64,000 bases of DNA from contig CM073595.1 of NCBI GenBank assembly GCA_037074705.1, forward strand, positions 24,717,501-24,781,500. The letters run 5' to 3'. The notes below the pieces were generated by a model. The model worked only from the letters and a program-made list of their open reading frames with translations. It was not told the origin of the DNA and did not search any database. Positions within the stretch are counted from its first letter, which is position 1; the number at the start of each line of letters is the position of its first letter. Both the position numbers and the translations under genes were made by a program. The DNA comes from Zhengitettix transpicula. Taxonomy: Eukaryota > Arthropoda > Insecta > Orthoptera > Tetrigidae. Shown here in pieces: positions 35,199 through 49,200 of this stretch.

Positions 35199-36648
35199 TA
35201 TTTCCACTTCCGAATGAATGTAGATAAAATTGTTGAACATCTTAAATAAATTGTAATTATTTACATTGTAATCCACTGACGTTACCACTCTTATTGAAAC
35301 GCACGCTAATATTGAAGGAAACTTGAGTATTTTGCAATATGGCGGATAATAGTGGCAGTTTGAAAGTTATATAAGTACCAAAAAATAGCTTTTGAGATTT
35401 TTAATAAATTTATAAAGTTTCAAAAGTCTTGTTATCTAAATAGGTACTACAAATAATAAGAAGTATTCATTTGAAACATCATAAAGGGGATTTGATCAGG
35501 GACAACAATCTGATGTCAACATTTTCTGGAGTTTCCCCAACATAGGAGGAAATGAAACGCATAAAACCTGGTTAATGGAAGTGAATTTTAACCAGTATTC
35601 TCTAAATCGTAAAACGTCAGTGAAACGATTTGTTGCTAAACTGAAGTTTAGTCTCGGTGATCTCTTAGTTTCGTCTGCATTTAAGATGATATCTTCTACT
35701 TAATACAAGTACAATTTTAATGACGTGTGCAGTGTAGGCGTAAAATATGAATTTCCTGACGAGCAAAGGCATCAGACAAATTTCTATTATGAATTCGCAT
35801 CGCTGCCTCGCGTCGCTGCTTCCAGTTCACAGCTGCAGCTATTAAAGTTTTATTATGATTGTAAATATGTAAAATAAATCCTAGTAGCGACTGAGCCAAA
35901 TTTCACGGAAGGGCTACGAGCATAGATTCGGGTTTACGACTGTCGAATCGTGGAAATATATTTGCGTGATCCGCATCGCAAGTCCATGATGAGTCTAACG
36001 TGGATTTGAAGTGCATTAAACGCCTGAAAAATAGTATAATTTTGCAATGTTTCACGTAACTAAATTCTGTATTTTTCTAATTAAAATTTTTCTTAGAAAT
36101 CATTTATCAAATGGATTATTATAGCGATTTAGGAAGTATGCCATAAAATTGGACTTCAATGGAATTAATTATGAAGAATAGTTAAATGCAGGGAATACTG
36201 TGTAAAATAACTCACTTGTATGAACCTACAATAAACAATACTTAATTTCATTACAATAATTAAATTACGTAAAGTGACAAAGAATAAAACTAATTCATTT
36301 TAATAAAGATTGAAATAAACACAATGCTTCTCAGGCCCTGTCAGTGAAACAAAAATTTTGATTGTCAATTTCCAAGCAAGAAAAGGATATATTATTTACT
36401 TCACCACAACTTCACAGAAACATAAAAAGAAACCTGTCCATGTGGCATCATAAGGAGATTTCCGGTCGCCGGTGGCGCGCAGAAACTGCAGAAAACAACC
36501 ACAACACAAAGGGGATCAGAGTCCAGCCTCACCGTCTGCAAATTGGACTGCCGCACACCGAAATCGCTCAGACACACAAATGAAAGCAGAACAGATAGCT
36601 GAGATTCTTAATTTGGCGTTTTTCGTTTCATTTCCGCGCGGCAATTCT
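35199..36648. other. No gene seen
   Basis: AT-rich; a 73-codon plus-strand frame at 36362-36583 overlaps a GC-richer patch (36430-36600) but has no recognised domain. Confidence 0.5.
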
Positions 36649-36850
36649 ATCCATTGAAGCATATATACGACTACGTCAGTCAAAATCCAGTTTATTAATC
36701 CATCTGCAAAAGAAAATATCAAGTGAAGTCTTAAGGGCGCTAGCAACAACTCAGCTGAACTAGTATTCAAATTTAATCCAATAGAAACACATAAACGACT
36801 CCCTCAGTCAAATAATATTTTTCCGCTGTTCTCCAAACGACAAGATAAAC
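36649..36850 (+). repeat. Dispersed repeat with CCTCAGTCAAA modules
   Basis: Contains ATACGACTACGTCAGTCAAA and, ~120 bp later, CACATAAACGACTCCCTCAG followed by TCAAAT, with CAACAACTCAGCTGAACTAG between them. The same modules in the same order occur at 50092-50520. The unit is non-coding; its class is unknown. Confidence 0.5.
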
Positions 36851-37780
36851 CAAAAATAACAATTCCCAGCTTCGGAGAAAATGTATCTGTAACAAAGAGA
36901 TATCTGTGCCCAGACTGAGTACAGATAGAATTTAGAACTTTTCTTCGTTTTGAATAAAGTATAAAATACATAGTATGATAAAACTTTTGGAACACATTTT
37001 AACCCCTAACATCAATTATGCCATATAATATCAAGGATTAACTAAATAGACAGTGTGTCTGATAGCTGAAGCAAAGCAAAATAATTTATGAAATTGTTGC
37101 ACAGCATTTGAAATTCTCGTATAAATTGAGCCGTTACCTGTTACCACAAAACAAAATTATCCAAATAAATGACAGATAATTATCGGCACCGGAGTGCAGT
37201 CATTTTATTTATCGGTTTATGAAGCACTCCAACACAATTCATAGAAAATACCCACACGAAAATAAACAGCTTGAAATTAAATTTAAATCGGCTGTAACAC
37301 TTCATAGGCACTTGTGCGTTTTGATAAATAATTAATAAACCTATAATTCAATGCGTGCGTAAAACGATCTGAAAAAATATTTAATATATTACTAGGGTCT
37401 CATTAATTTGGCATGAAATGGAGTCAAGTGAGCAGTGCATTAATACTTCAAACGTTTATCGGTGTATATTTTAGGAATACACAGGAAATTATATGACTTC
37501 TTACAGATGGAATACTTAAGGTCGCGAAATTTATTATTTTAAATTTATATTAATTAGTCAAAATTTACCAATTATAAAACCTCTATGGCCGACAATTTTT
37601 TGTTATCCGTTATTGAAACACTATCCATTGTTAATACGCACATAAAAATAAGCAGATTGGAAGTAGAATTAAGTTGGGAGTAAATATTATTTATTGTTAC
37701 TATCCTTGTTCATATTTCTGTGGAACGGTTTGAGTAAAGAACATACTTCAGACTATTCGTAGAAAAACAGAAATATATAT
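36851..37780. other. No gene seen
   Basis: AT-rich; nothing recognised. Confidence 0.55.
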
Positions 37781-39357
37781 TGTAACAATCAATTAGGAAG
37801 ATTTAAATAAATTAATTTTTCCCCACGCTGTGGAAGCCAATTTGTAATAATCAAATTGAAATGAAAATTTAAATAAATTAATTTGCAAATTTTTCCAAAA
37901 TTTATAAAGTAAATTTAAAGACTTTAAATTAAGTAGATGTGAAAACTTTGTCGCACTAAAAATATAAATAAACGACAAATGATAAATTTGCTTCAAGTTG
38001 TCGCCAAATTTTCTTAACAACTAGAAGACTAAAATAGTTGTACAAATATAATTAATTTGATAGGAATTTTAAATTAAACAAATTATTAAATTCAATAAAA
38101 CAAAACCAATTTATTTACTCAACAATACAAGTTTCAATCTCATTTTTATTTCTTTACGTTACATTTAAATCAAATTTTATAATGAAATGTAACTCAAAAT
38201 ATCGCAGGGTCTCTACTGGGCTTGATTTGAAAGAAACGAATATTCAATTACAATGTGAAGAATTTACCGAGTATAGAAAATACAATTTAAATGAAGTTCC
38301 CAGAAAACAACGAAATGTGACACCTCACCCTTAATTTACAGTTCACAAAATTATTTATTATTATCTACTTACAAGTTGCATTTTGGGTTCAGGAACATGT
38401 TTCACTTTTAAAATAAAATGGCCAATTCTGTGCATAGAATTCACACCGATGTTTCACTGACACTTTTCACAGCACAGCATTTTGTATCCTTATTCCAGGT
38501 TGTAGATTTCTAACGCCTCGTACAGATGTTACGCCTGCGGCCACCAGTCAGTTTGGCCGGTAAGATTGCCAACTCAAAATGTTCAATTTATTTAGAATGT
38601 TCCGGATCTTTCAACATGCATCCCAACAGATTTCAATACTTGCATTAAAAGAATACTCTTTTCAACATAGTAACAATTAAACCATCTGCTTTTCCTCAAG
38701 CTACAACTTCAAACATCAAAATCCACCTTCGAGCACAGACCTTTAGATGCTCCAGATACCACATCCACCCCGATCACTCTCTAGCTTACGACTCTAAAAC
38801 ATTCGCCTCCCTCAGGCTCTGCCTTTCAACTAACTAATTCTATATATAATTAACTAATTCTATATATCCTCTCTGTCACTACATCCATCCTGTTTGCTCT
38901 CCGGCTTCCAATTGAACTTCACCTTCGAGCACCGCCCTCTGGCTGCTCTCCATTACTACATCCACCCCGATTTTACTTTCTCACACTCAGATCACATCCG
39001 GCTTTCCCACGCTAAGAGAATTACTCAAATAATTGTTAAATAAACAATCCATGGTCTTGTAATTGAATGTCAACAAAGCCGCTGTCCGTCGTTCCTTTGG
39101 AGACTTGTCCCGCTGTCAGTCAGACATTATATCAAAAAACCGCCAAAGATCTCCAATTATTGTTCTCCTTTTTATGACCATTTACCTGCCGTCAATCATA
39201 ATTTTTTTATAAGAGCCGCCCCAAATCTCCAGTCTGAGTCAGTAAACAGATTTTAATAATAGCCGGCATCCACCTCTAGTCTGTGCAGTGAAACAAATAT
39301 TATAAAATTTAAACAAAATAATGGCCTTCTTAATTTACCTTCGTAATCGGTATTACA
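37781..39357 (+). mobile_element. TA-inserted unit A3 (single copy)
   Basis: Begins TGTAACAATCAATTAGG in ATATATAT context and ends CGGTATTACA followed by ATATATTATATG. It carries the family landmarks CCACGCTGTGGAAGCC next to AATTTGTAATAATCAA and GCAGGGTCTCTACTGGGCTT. It is longer than A1 and A2 (1577 bp) because of an insertion-like stretch at about 38600-39000, and it has no opposed partner. No coding capacity seen. Confidence 0.5.
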
Positions 39358-39404
39358 ATATATTATATGAATACATCATAATTATATTATTTCTTCGACA
39401 CAAA

Positions 39405-39640
39405 TATCGGCCTTTTTAGGATGTTTAAAAGTTTTCAATATCATTCCGCCATCTGGGAAAACGAGAAATCTCCCGCCCCCGGGGGTGGTAAGCGTGTCTG
39501 ACCCCCACTGTGTTTTTCCAGTTCTAAAGAAACACGTCCACGAAATTTGGTCAAATTTGCTCTACGGATGTAGATTTGTATGCGGAACAGACACGCATAC
39601 AAACGAACAAACCCACACACATACAGTCAATTTTCATTAT
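39405..39640 (-). mobile_element. Helitron-like fragment
   Basis: Minus-strand reading gives TTTGTATGCGTGTCTGTTCC, GCATACAAATCTACATCCGT, GAGCAAATTTGACCAAATTT and GTCAGACACGCTTACCACCC, colinear with the 5' half of the copies at 23870 and 41743. Confidence 0.5.
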
Positions 39641-39788
39641 CATATCATGTAATTTTATGATCTTGTTATTTTTTGAAATTATAAACATTTTTATATATAT
39701 TTATTTAGAAATAACGTGTCTCAGAAATATATCTTATATAGTAACGCATTATATACTGTAATATCAATTGCAAATATCAGTAACATCC

Positions 39789-39930
39789 CCACGACCTCTG
39801 TGCGCCAGCTCACAGCCCGCTCAGGAGCGGAGCGTTTCGACTCCGCTGTTTGAGCGATAATCCCTCCACCTCTGTGAGCCAGGTCGCGGCTCGCTCAGGA
39901 TCCGAAAGCTCCTTTGAACGACTCTTCACA
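39789..39930 (+). repeat. Imperfect ~74-bp tandem repeat
   Basis: CCACGACCTCTGTGCGCCAG with CTCACAGCCCGCTCAGGA at 39789 is repeated 74 bp later as CCTCCACCTCTGTGAGCCAG with GTCGCGGCTCGCTCAGGA. In one frame both copies read TSVxQxxARSG. The patch is much richer in GC than its surroundings. It may be a decayed exon or minisatellite. Confidence 0.45.
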
Positions 39931-41439
39931 AGGAGCAGGAATCAAAGAGCTAACTCCCGTCATGGAGCGTCTACAACCATTCTCTTCTCAAAATCCACAA
40001 TGGTTACATTTCAATCGGCTTCATTCCGCATTATAAGTTCCAGAATTACTTTAAATCTTCTTCCTATATAAATGTTAGTGTTCCTGAACTAAGCAATTCA
40101 CCGCCGGTACACATAAAATGATGTAAATTTATCAGAAAAATGATACCAGTAATTAACATATTAATGTAAGTCGCGGAGTTGTGAGGTTCTGTTTGCAGTG
40201 TTCGTGCGATCTATACAGCTCCGAAGTTATTACCGACGTATACCTGGAAAAGTTCTCGTTCTGGTCCGAGTTCTAAAAAGCCTTCGACTTTATTTCATAT
40301 GGGAGGGCCGGGGCTCATACATATTTTACTTTCCTTCACCAGGAAAGAGTCTTCGGATTCGTGAATTAGTCACTAGTGTGTTACCTACGACTACAACGGG
40401 ACGTTTCTCGTCATGACTATGCGAACAAAAGTAGACGTTTTAAGGAACTTACTGGAAAACGATGTTTTAATTTTTACATCGAAATATTTGGCACGTACTA
40501 CGAACATGCACGCGTAATTATATCCGAAACAATTAGGAAATTTAACTTCCTTCACGACGAATGTCTGTAAAGTAGCCATTTCTTGATAATACATTACTGG
40601 ATTTAGAGGGAGGGGGGGGGGTTAAAGCAACAAAATAAAAGTTATTCTACAAACAATCATACTGTAAACCGGAATTTTAAAGCCACGTCTTCATAACTTC
40701 GTTGCTTGTCCTAAATTGCGGTATTCAGATGGGATGAAATTAGTTTCGTATAAATGGAGGATAATGTCACGATAATAAGATGAAAGAAGAAGATGTCGAG
40801 GGAGAGTGAAAATAAAAGTTTTGCAGCAAGGAGACACCTCTTCACAACGCAAAAACTCCTCTACTAACTTTTTCCGCATTTTTTACAAAAACTCTGTACC
40901 ACGTATAATTTAAAATTTTTTCTTTTTTTTCTACGAGAAGCGGCGACATCTTTCCCTTGCTCATGTTTAGTTGTTGTCTTGTGTTTTATAATTCAGTTTC
41001 ACTCCGTTTTATGGTATTTTCTGTGTGGAATGACACTCGCTAATTTACATTTCATGCAATTCTAATTAGATAAACATACATAAATCAGAGTAAAACGGTT
41101 TGAATTTGAAAAAACATTAAGATCAGTTTTGAGTGAAGTAGTAGCGACATTTTTGTCCAAATTTGGAAGTGTATTACTTCAATGAATACGATATAAATTG
41201 AACAGAACAAACAAACTAAAAGCGGGTTTATCAATATTAACGACAAGGACATGTGACAAGAATTTGTGTGGAATGTTTCTAAAAAAATTTTAATGTTTCT
41301 AAGTATGCAAGCTGTATTTTGTTTTATTTCAGTCGTATAAACCGCTACGGTCGTTAGCGATTTTGTAAACTATTGAATTTTACGTTGTTAGGAAACTAAA
41401 TCGTGGTTGTTTCTCAGAATGGAAACACTAACACGAACA
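39931..41439. other. No gene seen
   Basis: AT-rich with a G10 run at 40612. Overlapping short frames near 40190-40590 show no recognised domain. Confidence 0.5.
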
Positions 41440-41500
41440 TGCCTTCGGCGGTATTCGAACCCGGGAGATCTGTGATGTGAGGAAGTCGAACAAATGTGCA
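41440..41500 (-). repeat. SINE fragment (B box)
   Basis: Minus strand reads CTCCCGGGTTCGAATACCGC followed by CGAAGGCATG. GGTTCGAATACC is a near-perfect Pol III B box. The A-box half is not preserved, so only the 3' part of a tRNA-like head remains. Confidence 0.45.
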
Positions 41501-41742
41501 AAACATCTATTCGTTATCCATTGATGATATTTATAATAAGATTTATTGCACTTATTATGAAGAAGTTAAATTATTAAAAATGTATGCAACATTATTATAA
41601 TACATTTATCTCTTACTAAATATGAAGTATTATGGAAATGAAACCAAATAATTCACATCCATAGTGTGCGGTTTTCATTTAAGTAATCTACTTACACTGA
41701 AACTTTTTTTTCTCCATTAATATTGATTTATCTACTAATTTA

Positions 41743-42328
41743 TCTATATAATAAAAATGATGTATGTTTGCATGTATGTTTGTATATTCCGCACTCAAAT
41801 CTACAGTCGTGGAGTAAATTTCACCAAATTTCGTACATGTGTTCCTTTTGAACCGGAAACAAGCACTGAAAGGGTAAGGCACGTCTAACACCACTAGGGA
41901 CGGAGGTGGACGGTGGTGGAAATTTTCAAACATGATAAAACGGCAGATGTTTGCGTTGGATAAATATTTTTATGTGTCAATGAGATTGATAATATATCTA
42001 CAGACATTTTAGGTATGGGGAAGGATGACCCTTAGAGATGGGGGTGGAGTGGCGTTACAATAAAAATAACGGGAATACAAAGGAAGTTGGAATCCGTAGT
42101 TATGGATGTCGCTGAGTTTAAATATGACTTTAAACTTGTTGTTTAACTCCCGCGGTGGACGGGAGTGGAAAATTTCTAACATGGTAAAACGGTCGATAAA
42201 TTTCGTCGAAAGAAAATTTTATGGTGGACACAAATAACGCAAAAACAACCGAGATTGGAGTAAAATCCGGGGTTTTTGGAGGTGTCTGAGTTTCATTGTG
42301 ACAACCCGGGCAACGCCGATACTCAGGA
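41743..42328 (+). mobile_element. Helitron-like non-autonomous element
   Basis: Starts TCTATATAATAAAAATGATG like the element at 4823 and continues TCTACAGTCGTGGAGTAAAT, AATTTCGTACATGTGTTCCT, GACGGAGGTGGACGGTGGTG. It ends ACAACCCGGGCAACGCCGAT with ACTCAGG, matching a GC-rich terminal block but with the final CTAG lost. It is the best-preserved member of the group at 23870, 39405 and 56303. No coding. Confidence 0.55.
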
Positions 42329-42407
42329 AATATATATTATTAAATGAACGGAATGCTTATTCCAAAGCTGAGCAAAAATTCTTGATAAAATTAAATTAAT
42401 GAAGTAA

Positions 42408-42500
42408 GTTGGAAAAAACTCGACAGGAACGGGATTCGAACCCGGTGCCACGGTTTGGTACCCAGCAGTTCTATCATCTGAGTAACGCTCTTCCCCCAAG
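42408..42500 (-). repeat. tRNA-derived SINE head
   Basis: Minus strand reads AGAGCGTTACTCAGATGATA then CACCGGGTTCGAATCCCGTT. GGTTCGAATCC is a perfect B box and TTACTCAGATGATAGAAC an A-box-like block at roughly tRNA spacing. Acceptor-stem pairing is not evident, so this is a tRNA-derived repeat, not a tRNA gene. Confidence 0.55.
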
Positions 42501-45500
42501 GTCCATAGAGTTTTCTCTCTCTCTCTCCTTTAAATATAGATCTATTTCTGAAATCGAGCGACCACATGATGTTGTATTTATGGTGGGAAGTAGAAAGCTA
42601 TATCTTTATTTAATAAATGTCTTTATTAATCATTTCTATGGGTTTTGCTATTAATATTTGAATATTATAAATATTCATTTTTAGAATTATTTAATGAAGT
42701 CACTATATTATCCTATGAAGTAATGAAACGTTGAAAATAAATTATTATTGAAATACATAAATGAAACTGTCAATTTATTTCTAGTTTTTCTTGGTCACAT
42801 ACCCAGGGGATATGACCCTTTAAATTAAACTGACTTCTCTGATAAGCATTGATGCATAATTATATGTTACATTTCCGAAGTTAGCCCTTTAGTGTATATT
42901 GTAGCATATATGTAACATAACTTTTAGTATCCCCCAGAGGCGTCTGTTTGTTTCTAAGAAAACTAATTGGTGATGCAGATATGAAACAACATGCACTTAC
43001 GGAAACGTGAAATTTTTGGCATCCGTGGACACGTTTAAACATGCATGTCCTAGCCTTTTGTGAGTCAGCCCCTTAAGCTAGATTTTTCTACCCGCAGGTC
43101 AGCTTCAGAATATTTCTGCGGTTTGTTTTATATTTTTAATAGAAAGAAAATTTCATTCTCAGGTTGTTCTAATTGCACTAAAATAATAATTATACAATTA
43201 ATGTAAATTGGTGGTTGCAGTACTTTTACTGGACCGAAGATACGTTACTTCCTTATTCAAACGTCATTTTCCAAGAAGCTACAGTTGCTTCTGGTAGAAT
43301 ATTGCAAATACATTCCTCTGAGATGTCATACAAGTTCATCCCTGTATCTTACTTGGCTCCGGAGATGACAAAGAAATACAATTGCGTCGGCCCCTTGGAT
43401 ATTCACTGCAAGATAGAAAAAAAAAATTCTTTACGCGTTCAACCTCGTTTACTAGTAGTATTGCATATTTCACATAAATTAATTCCAATAGCTCACAATT
43501 TCCTACCACCTGGAATATTCTATATTTTGTAATATACTTTCATTGATTGTAGTAACGCACTGACATCGGCATTTTCCTGCTAAATCTGAGTTCTCGTTCT
43601 TATATTTCGATGGCGTCGTAGGACCACCTGTGGAATGATACAGATGCGGAAACGTTGCTGACAGATCGGGAAATATTTCATACCAACATTTATGACTTGA
43701 AAGCGTCTGCTAAAATGTGAGAGAAAGGAAACGATTACTAACTTTTATCACAAGTTTAAAAAGTGAACACGAACATCCGACGACACCTTGTCATATCCTA
43801 ATTTTTTTATTTTATTTTATTGCCAATCAGACCGATTAATGAAGAATTGTGGATTTTTTTACAAATGTTAGAATTTATTATACCTGAACTGTGAGGTGGA
43901 TATGTACTTCTTAGAAGTGTTTATTTGCCTTTTCTGGAGCCCATTATTGAACGTTGAACAGGCGTTCAGGTAAATAAAAGGAAGTAGAAGCATAGGAGAA
44001 CGAAGGTAACGATCTAAACTTTTTCATTGACCAAGGATGGTTGTAGGTTTATGGTGATGAGAAACTGTTGTGGTCATATTGATTGTAAAATTATGTAAGA
44101 AGCTGAATATTTTTATTTACAAATTATTTTAAGTCACAATTTAAAATTACGAATTTTTTAATTTGGACTTCCTCTTTTTCGATGTTCGTCCACACTTGCA
44201 GTCTGTTTTCCATGTTTCTCCCACTCATTTTTCCAAAGATCTGTTTACGATGTGTTACCATGTCCAAGAAGAAAGAAACATCTTAAATTTTTCTTTCTCT
44301 CGCTTTTTATATTTATTATCCCCAACCTGGGAAGACGTCATCCCCTTTACCCACGTGGTCTAGACGGTGAATATTCAGTGGCTGTCGAAATACTCACAAC
44401 AATTAATTTTGCAGTATGCTATGGAAAATGTAGTTTCCAGGTTGATCTTACCCGACCCGCTTATTGGTTTTAAACCTAAATACGCCCGTGAAGCTTTTTC
44501 CTTAATTAATTAATTAGTGTTTTATGCCTCCTTTATCGCCGGCTCTAACAGAAACGCTTTTTAAAGTAGCATCCAGCAGAGCGTCTCGAAATTGATTCCC
44601 CTTTGTTCTTCAATACATTCAATCAAACGCCTTTGACCGAACGAAAGCAGACAGGGTTCAGTGAAATTCAACTCCTCTCAACTCATAATTTTAATTCATA
44701 AATATTCGCCATTTCGAAGGGTACTGTGATATTAAGTTTAACTTGTTGTAAGCCTCGTAATATTTATATATATTTCAAGTCCGTGGTGAATTATAACTAC
44801 TGTAATAATAATAATAATTTACTTTAACCATTGCATTCAATGGTGTAATTCAAAATAATTCTTAATTATCAACGGTTCAAGAACATTGCAAACATTTTGC
44901 CTTAACCGTGAACTAATTATTATTATTATATATTAAGTTTAATGTTGGTATTTTATTCTGTATTTAAGAAAAGCTATTTAATTTATTATTTGCTTTCGCT
45001 GTAAGGTGTAATCACCAGCAAGTTCTATTAAATCCTACGAATAATCTCTGGATCTGAAGGACTCATGACCGTGTCTTCTCTGTGAAAGAATTTTTCCTAA
45101 GGCCAGTAGGATCGAAGCCGTCACCGTGTCAAACTTCACGCGTATCGACGTTATTTCACGCAGAGACGTTTCAACGTCACATTCTTTCTGTTCAACAAAA
45201 TAAACATGAAAAAAATATCATTGAAACAATGAGATAATTTAAACGCTGTTAATATAAACTAAACATTTGAAAGTCATTTGTAATTATTACAAGAAATATT
45301 AGGAGGCCTACACCGACGATACGAAGGTAACAGCGAGAATATTACGTCCTCCGAAAAAGTACTTCAAAAAATCCTTTTCTACCAGCGCAGACGGAAATGA
45401 AACAAATATAAGAGAATGAAGAATCCGCCACCCTCTGAAATAATTTAGAAATTCAGAGGGCCCATTCCAAAACATTTCAAAACTCAATTTAACATTAATT

Positions 45501-46212
45501 TTTCTTGAGAATTATGAAACTTGTATAATTAAATTGTAATATACTCAAGAATCTACCAAAATTTAAAATAGTTAGAGTGGGCTTCAATATAACACGTTTT
45601 TGAGGACACTCCAATTTTTAAAAAATATTAGAGTACTACGAACTGTTTTTAGAAAATTTTTCTTACCGCGACAAAATAATTCTATGCCAAAAATTTTAAC
45701 CCGGTTGCGATAATTTAAACAGTTGAGCAACGCTTGTTACATTTTCACTATTAATTTTCTTTGAAATTTATAATCCATATCAGAATAAATATTTATTATT
45801 AAGTTATTTTCTGCACTCTCCTTACAACTGCAACTTGATAGCTGAAGGTGAAAGATTAACAAATAAGGGAGTAGAAAAATGTTTGGGAATTCCTGTTCTA
45901 CATCATTTTAAAATATCTACAGTTTCAAATCTAGATATTTATTAAATAGGAGGATTTTACCGCACCAATGAGCAAATCAAAAAGTTCTCACATTTGTCAG
46001 ATTATTGGCTAAATTAAATACAGCATTTGTCAATTATTCATTAAAAAAAATTATATGTGAAGGCTTAACCTCAAATACGGTTTCAAGAAATGCAAACATC
46101 AAAATAAAACTAACTTCTTACGAATGTTAACTGTGAATATCTGAAATTACCGATACCGAAATCAAATAAAAATGACATATACACTCTTTAATTTTTTATT
46201 TTATTTTTTCAG
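42501..46212. other. No gene seen
   Basis: AT-rich. A 105-codon plus-strand frame at 43215-43532 follows a plausible 3' splice site (GGTGGTTGCAG) and has ordinary complexity, but I recognise no domain and see no matching donor. Confidence 0.45.
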
Positions 46213-46280
46213 AATGGAAATACGTTACCTTTAAATACATGGACATCTTTCGTTAAGCTGGATGGTATGAGCGTCCAATG
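46213..46280 (+). CDS. Candidate internal exon, unknown gene
   Basis: A 68-bp stretch bounded by a long pyrimidine tract ending TTTTTTCAG and by a strong donor, G|GTAAGTAA. Only one of the three frames stays open and reads NGNTLPLNTWTSFVKLDG then MSVQ, a composition unlike the surrounding AT-rich DNA. If real it is one small exon of a host gene whose other exons lie outside the window or are unrecognised here. I do not recognise the protein; a chance match to splice consensus cannot be excluded. Confidence 0.35.
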
Positions 46281-49200
46281 GTAAGTAATTCAATACTTTA
46301 AGCGAATTTTCCCGGAGTAATGCTTACATCATTTCAATCGAATGAGTTCAAAATTACGTATATACGAATTTTACATAATCTTTGTATCCCTTCAATGTTT
46401 CTTGATGGGCGTCGAAGGACGCATACTTTTAGCAGCCTTTTTCAATTTTTCGTAATTGTTATTTAATTACATTAACTCAAAACAGTTTCGTACCTAATTT
46501 GAAACATCTTAACATATTTTAAAATTTATGACCTTTTAAAATATATTTAATATATTTTAAAATATTAAAATACAACTTGGGTGCATAATGCAGGCTTTTA
46601 TATGGTTCTCGGATTATATCTGATGTGAAACACGACGTTTCGACAGCTAGATCCACCATCGTCGTTGACGGTATTTGTATATTCTTATTTTAGAACTGAA
46701 TTGTCACAAACAATGTTTGATGAATACGTAAGATCAGAAATATATCGCTACCGCGCTCAATTAATGTGTATAATTTTATGTTAATTTGGATGTTTTTCAC
46801 TTTTGACATATTTCTGAAATTAATAAGGACTTAATGTTAATTTATTTGGTATTAATAATGAACGATACCTATTCTAAATACAGTCAATAATTAATAAAAA
46901 CTTTGCAGATGCAAAATAAAATTACCGTTATGAATTAAAAGAATTTAATTTTGAATTTTAGAATCATTATGTTTTTTTTATGATTATAAGAATTTTTTTT
47001 TGTTATGTTGACATTTAAAACCCCTGAAGCTGTTTCAAATTAGTAATAAAACTTGCTGTGTTAAATGTGATTGAATTACATAACATTTGTAAAATTCAGA
47101 AAATTTTTTAAGTAATTATTGTGGAGACGAAAACTTTCACAAGTACTTTATCAGAAACCTAAATATTATATCGGCCGACTATAATTTTCTATCAGCATAT
47201 ATACGATGAGGGAAATACCATCTGCCGGTATAACAGTAGATTATTATTATAAATCTCTGCTTCATGTATTGTAGGCAAGATTGCTAAATATTCCTGTTTC
47301 TTGGAAAGGGAAAGGCCTTGTCTTGTGGAGGGAGGCGAAACTCTCTTTTATTGTCTGGACGAATAATTTATTTTTTTAGACATCAAGCTGCATTCTGAAG
47401 TAGTATTCTATAAAGACGCATCACTTAATTCAATATTTGATTAGTCTTGTGGTTAAAGCCCGATTGACGTGGATTTTTATAATAAAAGTGAAATATTTTA
47501 TAGTGGCACTTGTTTGCTTCGATGTTCAGACTATTAATTACACTTTTTTACGTAAATAGGTTTCTAGCAATGCATCTGAGTATTTTTTGTATTAAAGGCT
47601 AATTTGTTCGCGTCGACAACGGGTCATTACGTAATTTACAAAGAGTAATTATTTAAATAATGTTCAAATTAGTTGTGATACAGTATTCATTCCAATAATA
47701 AAAATAGGAAATAACCAGTTGAAAAAGTTTCTTTAATGTGTCAGTATTGACTGTAAAATCAATAGATAAAACTTTTAAGAAGAACAAAAAAAATGTCAGT
47801 ATTGATTGTATATGAGTATTGATTATACTGGTTCTTAATTTAAACAAGTTTGGAGCAGTTAGACATTTACTGTTACTTCTTGAGACGTACTTCCATTATA
47901 AGTCATGTATTATTTCCTCCTGAAAGACGTAAAATAAATAAATCTTTCTAAGTGAAGCTATACTAGCGAATATATTATTACAAAGCATAACGAAGGTGAC
48001 AGCCTCTGCTTTTCTTGGTTTGTGCTTTCTTCAAAATGGGAGCTGTGACAACATTACAAGGAAAAGCATACACTCCAGACTCAAAGGCTCCGTCACATGC
48101 ATCTACGAAACACAAAACAAGCGCTTCTTAAATGTAAATAAACGATACGTTCCACATTATTAACGCGCGTGGTTTACGAGAAGAACAAAAAATATATATT
48201 ATGAAGACATGAAAACTTGTTAAAAATAAATATATCGTGTTGATATTTTAATCCCCTAAAGGTTTCATGTATCTCAATTAGGCCTATACAAAATCAGTAC
48301 TTTATATATTTTCTTATAATTTATTTATTTATTTTGATTGTTGGAGAAGCTTTCAGCAATTTCCAAAGTCATACTAAAAAAATTATTTAAAATTTTGATG
48401 TTCCATTATTTATTTTTATCTTTATTCCCTTGGTATTTCTTGGCTACGGTGTATTTATTTTACCTGATTTACAGAAAAAAAATTTCATTCATTTTTACCC
48501 ATAGACACTAGTGTTTTCGTCAGGTCCTTAATATATTTTTTAACCATTTCTGCAGGAGCTCGTTAAAATAAACACAGATATTTATACAATAGTTTCTGCA
48601 TACATTTAAAGTGGTTGAGATTGAATCAATAATAAAATATCCTAAAATAGTGTCGAATTAATAAATTTAGAGGTCACTGGGATGGTTTCAGGCAGTTCCG
48701 GTGTGATATTTAAAATCCATTATTATCAGTTTCTCGTTTAAGAAATTTCAATTTCCAGTGAGTCTTGCGTTATCGACCGCGATCCAACTAGTCACAGGAA
48801 CAGTACCGCGGAGTTTATTTGAGATCTCCAATGGATTACTTTACGATTCTTGCTGCTGCTTGAGCGTGGGTTCACACAAAAATATTTTTATTGCTCAAGA
48901 ATATTGTTTATAACAAAGTGTGAAGGTTAATTGATATTTCAGTGACTTTTTGAAAATTTTGACTTTATAATTTGTGTGCTGTAGGAACAATTTTAATTGT
49001 CTGTAAATAAAATTTCTTATATTAGATAGATAGAAGTCGAAAAGTCGCGCACATCGAAATAAATGAGTATGTAAATAGTAGTTTTTGGAATTATTTCTAT
49101 AAATTGCGACAAGAAAAACCCACTGGTAATGCCGAAAACAATGTAATGGTCATTGCAATTTGTGTTGGTCACATGACGTCTGTACGATTGGTGAGTTCAC

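Noticed and set aside
42408..42500. Functional tRNA gene
   Set aside because: B box is perfect, but acceptor and anticodon stems do not pair as a cloverleaf; better read as a tRNA-derived SINE.
42720..42745. Another GAAACGTTG hammerhead-like motif
   Set aside because: No CTGANGA block or stem II at the right distance.
43215..43532. 105-codon frame after a plausible splice acceptor
   Set aside because: Initiates on TTG, has a poly-Lys-coding A run, no donor and no recognisable family. Could be an exon but support is too thin.
48015..48055. Fifth copy of MITE family 1 (TTCAAAATGGGAGCTG)
   Set aside because: Only the terminal ~12 bases match and no interior blocks follow.
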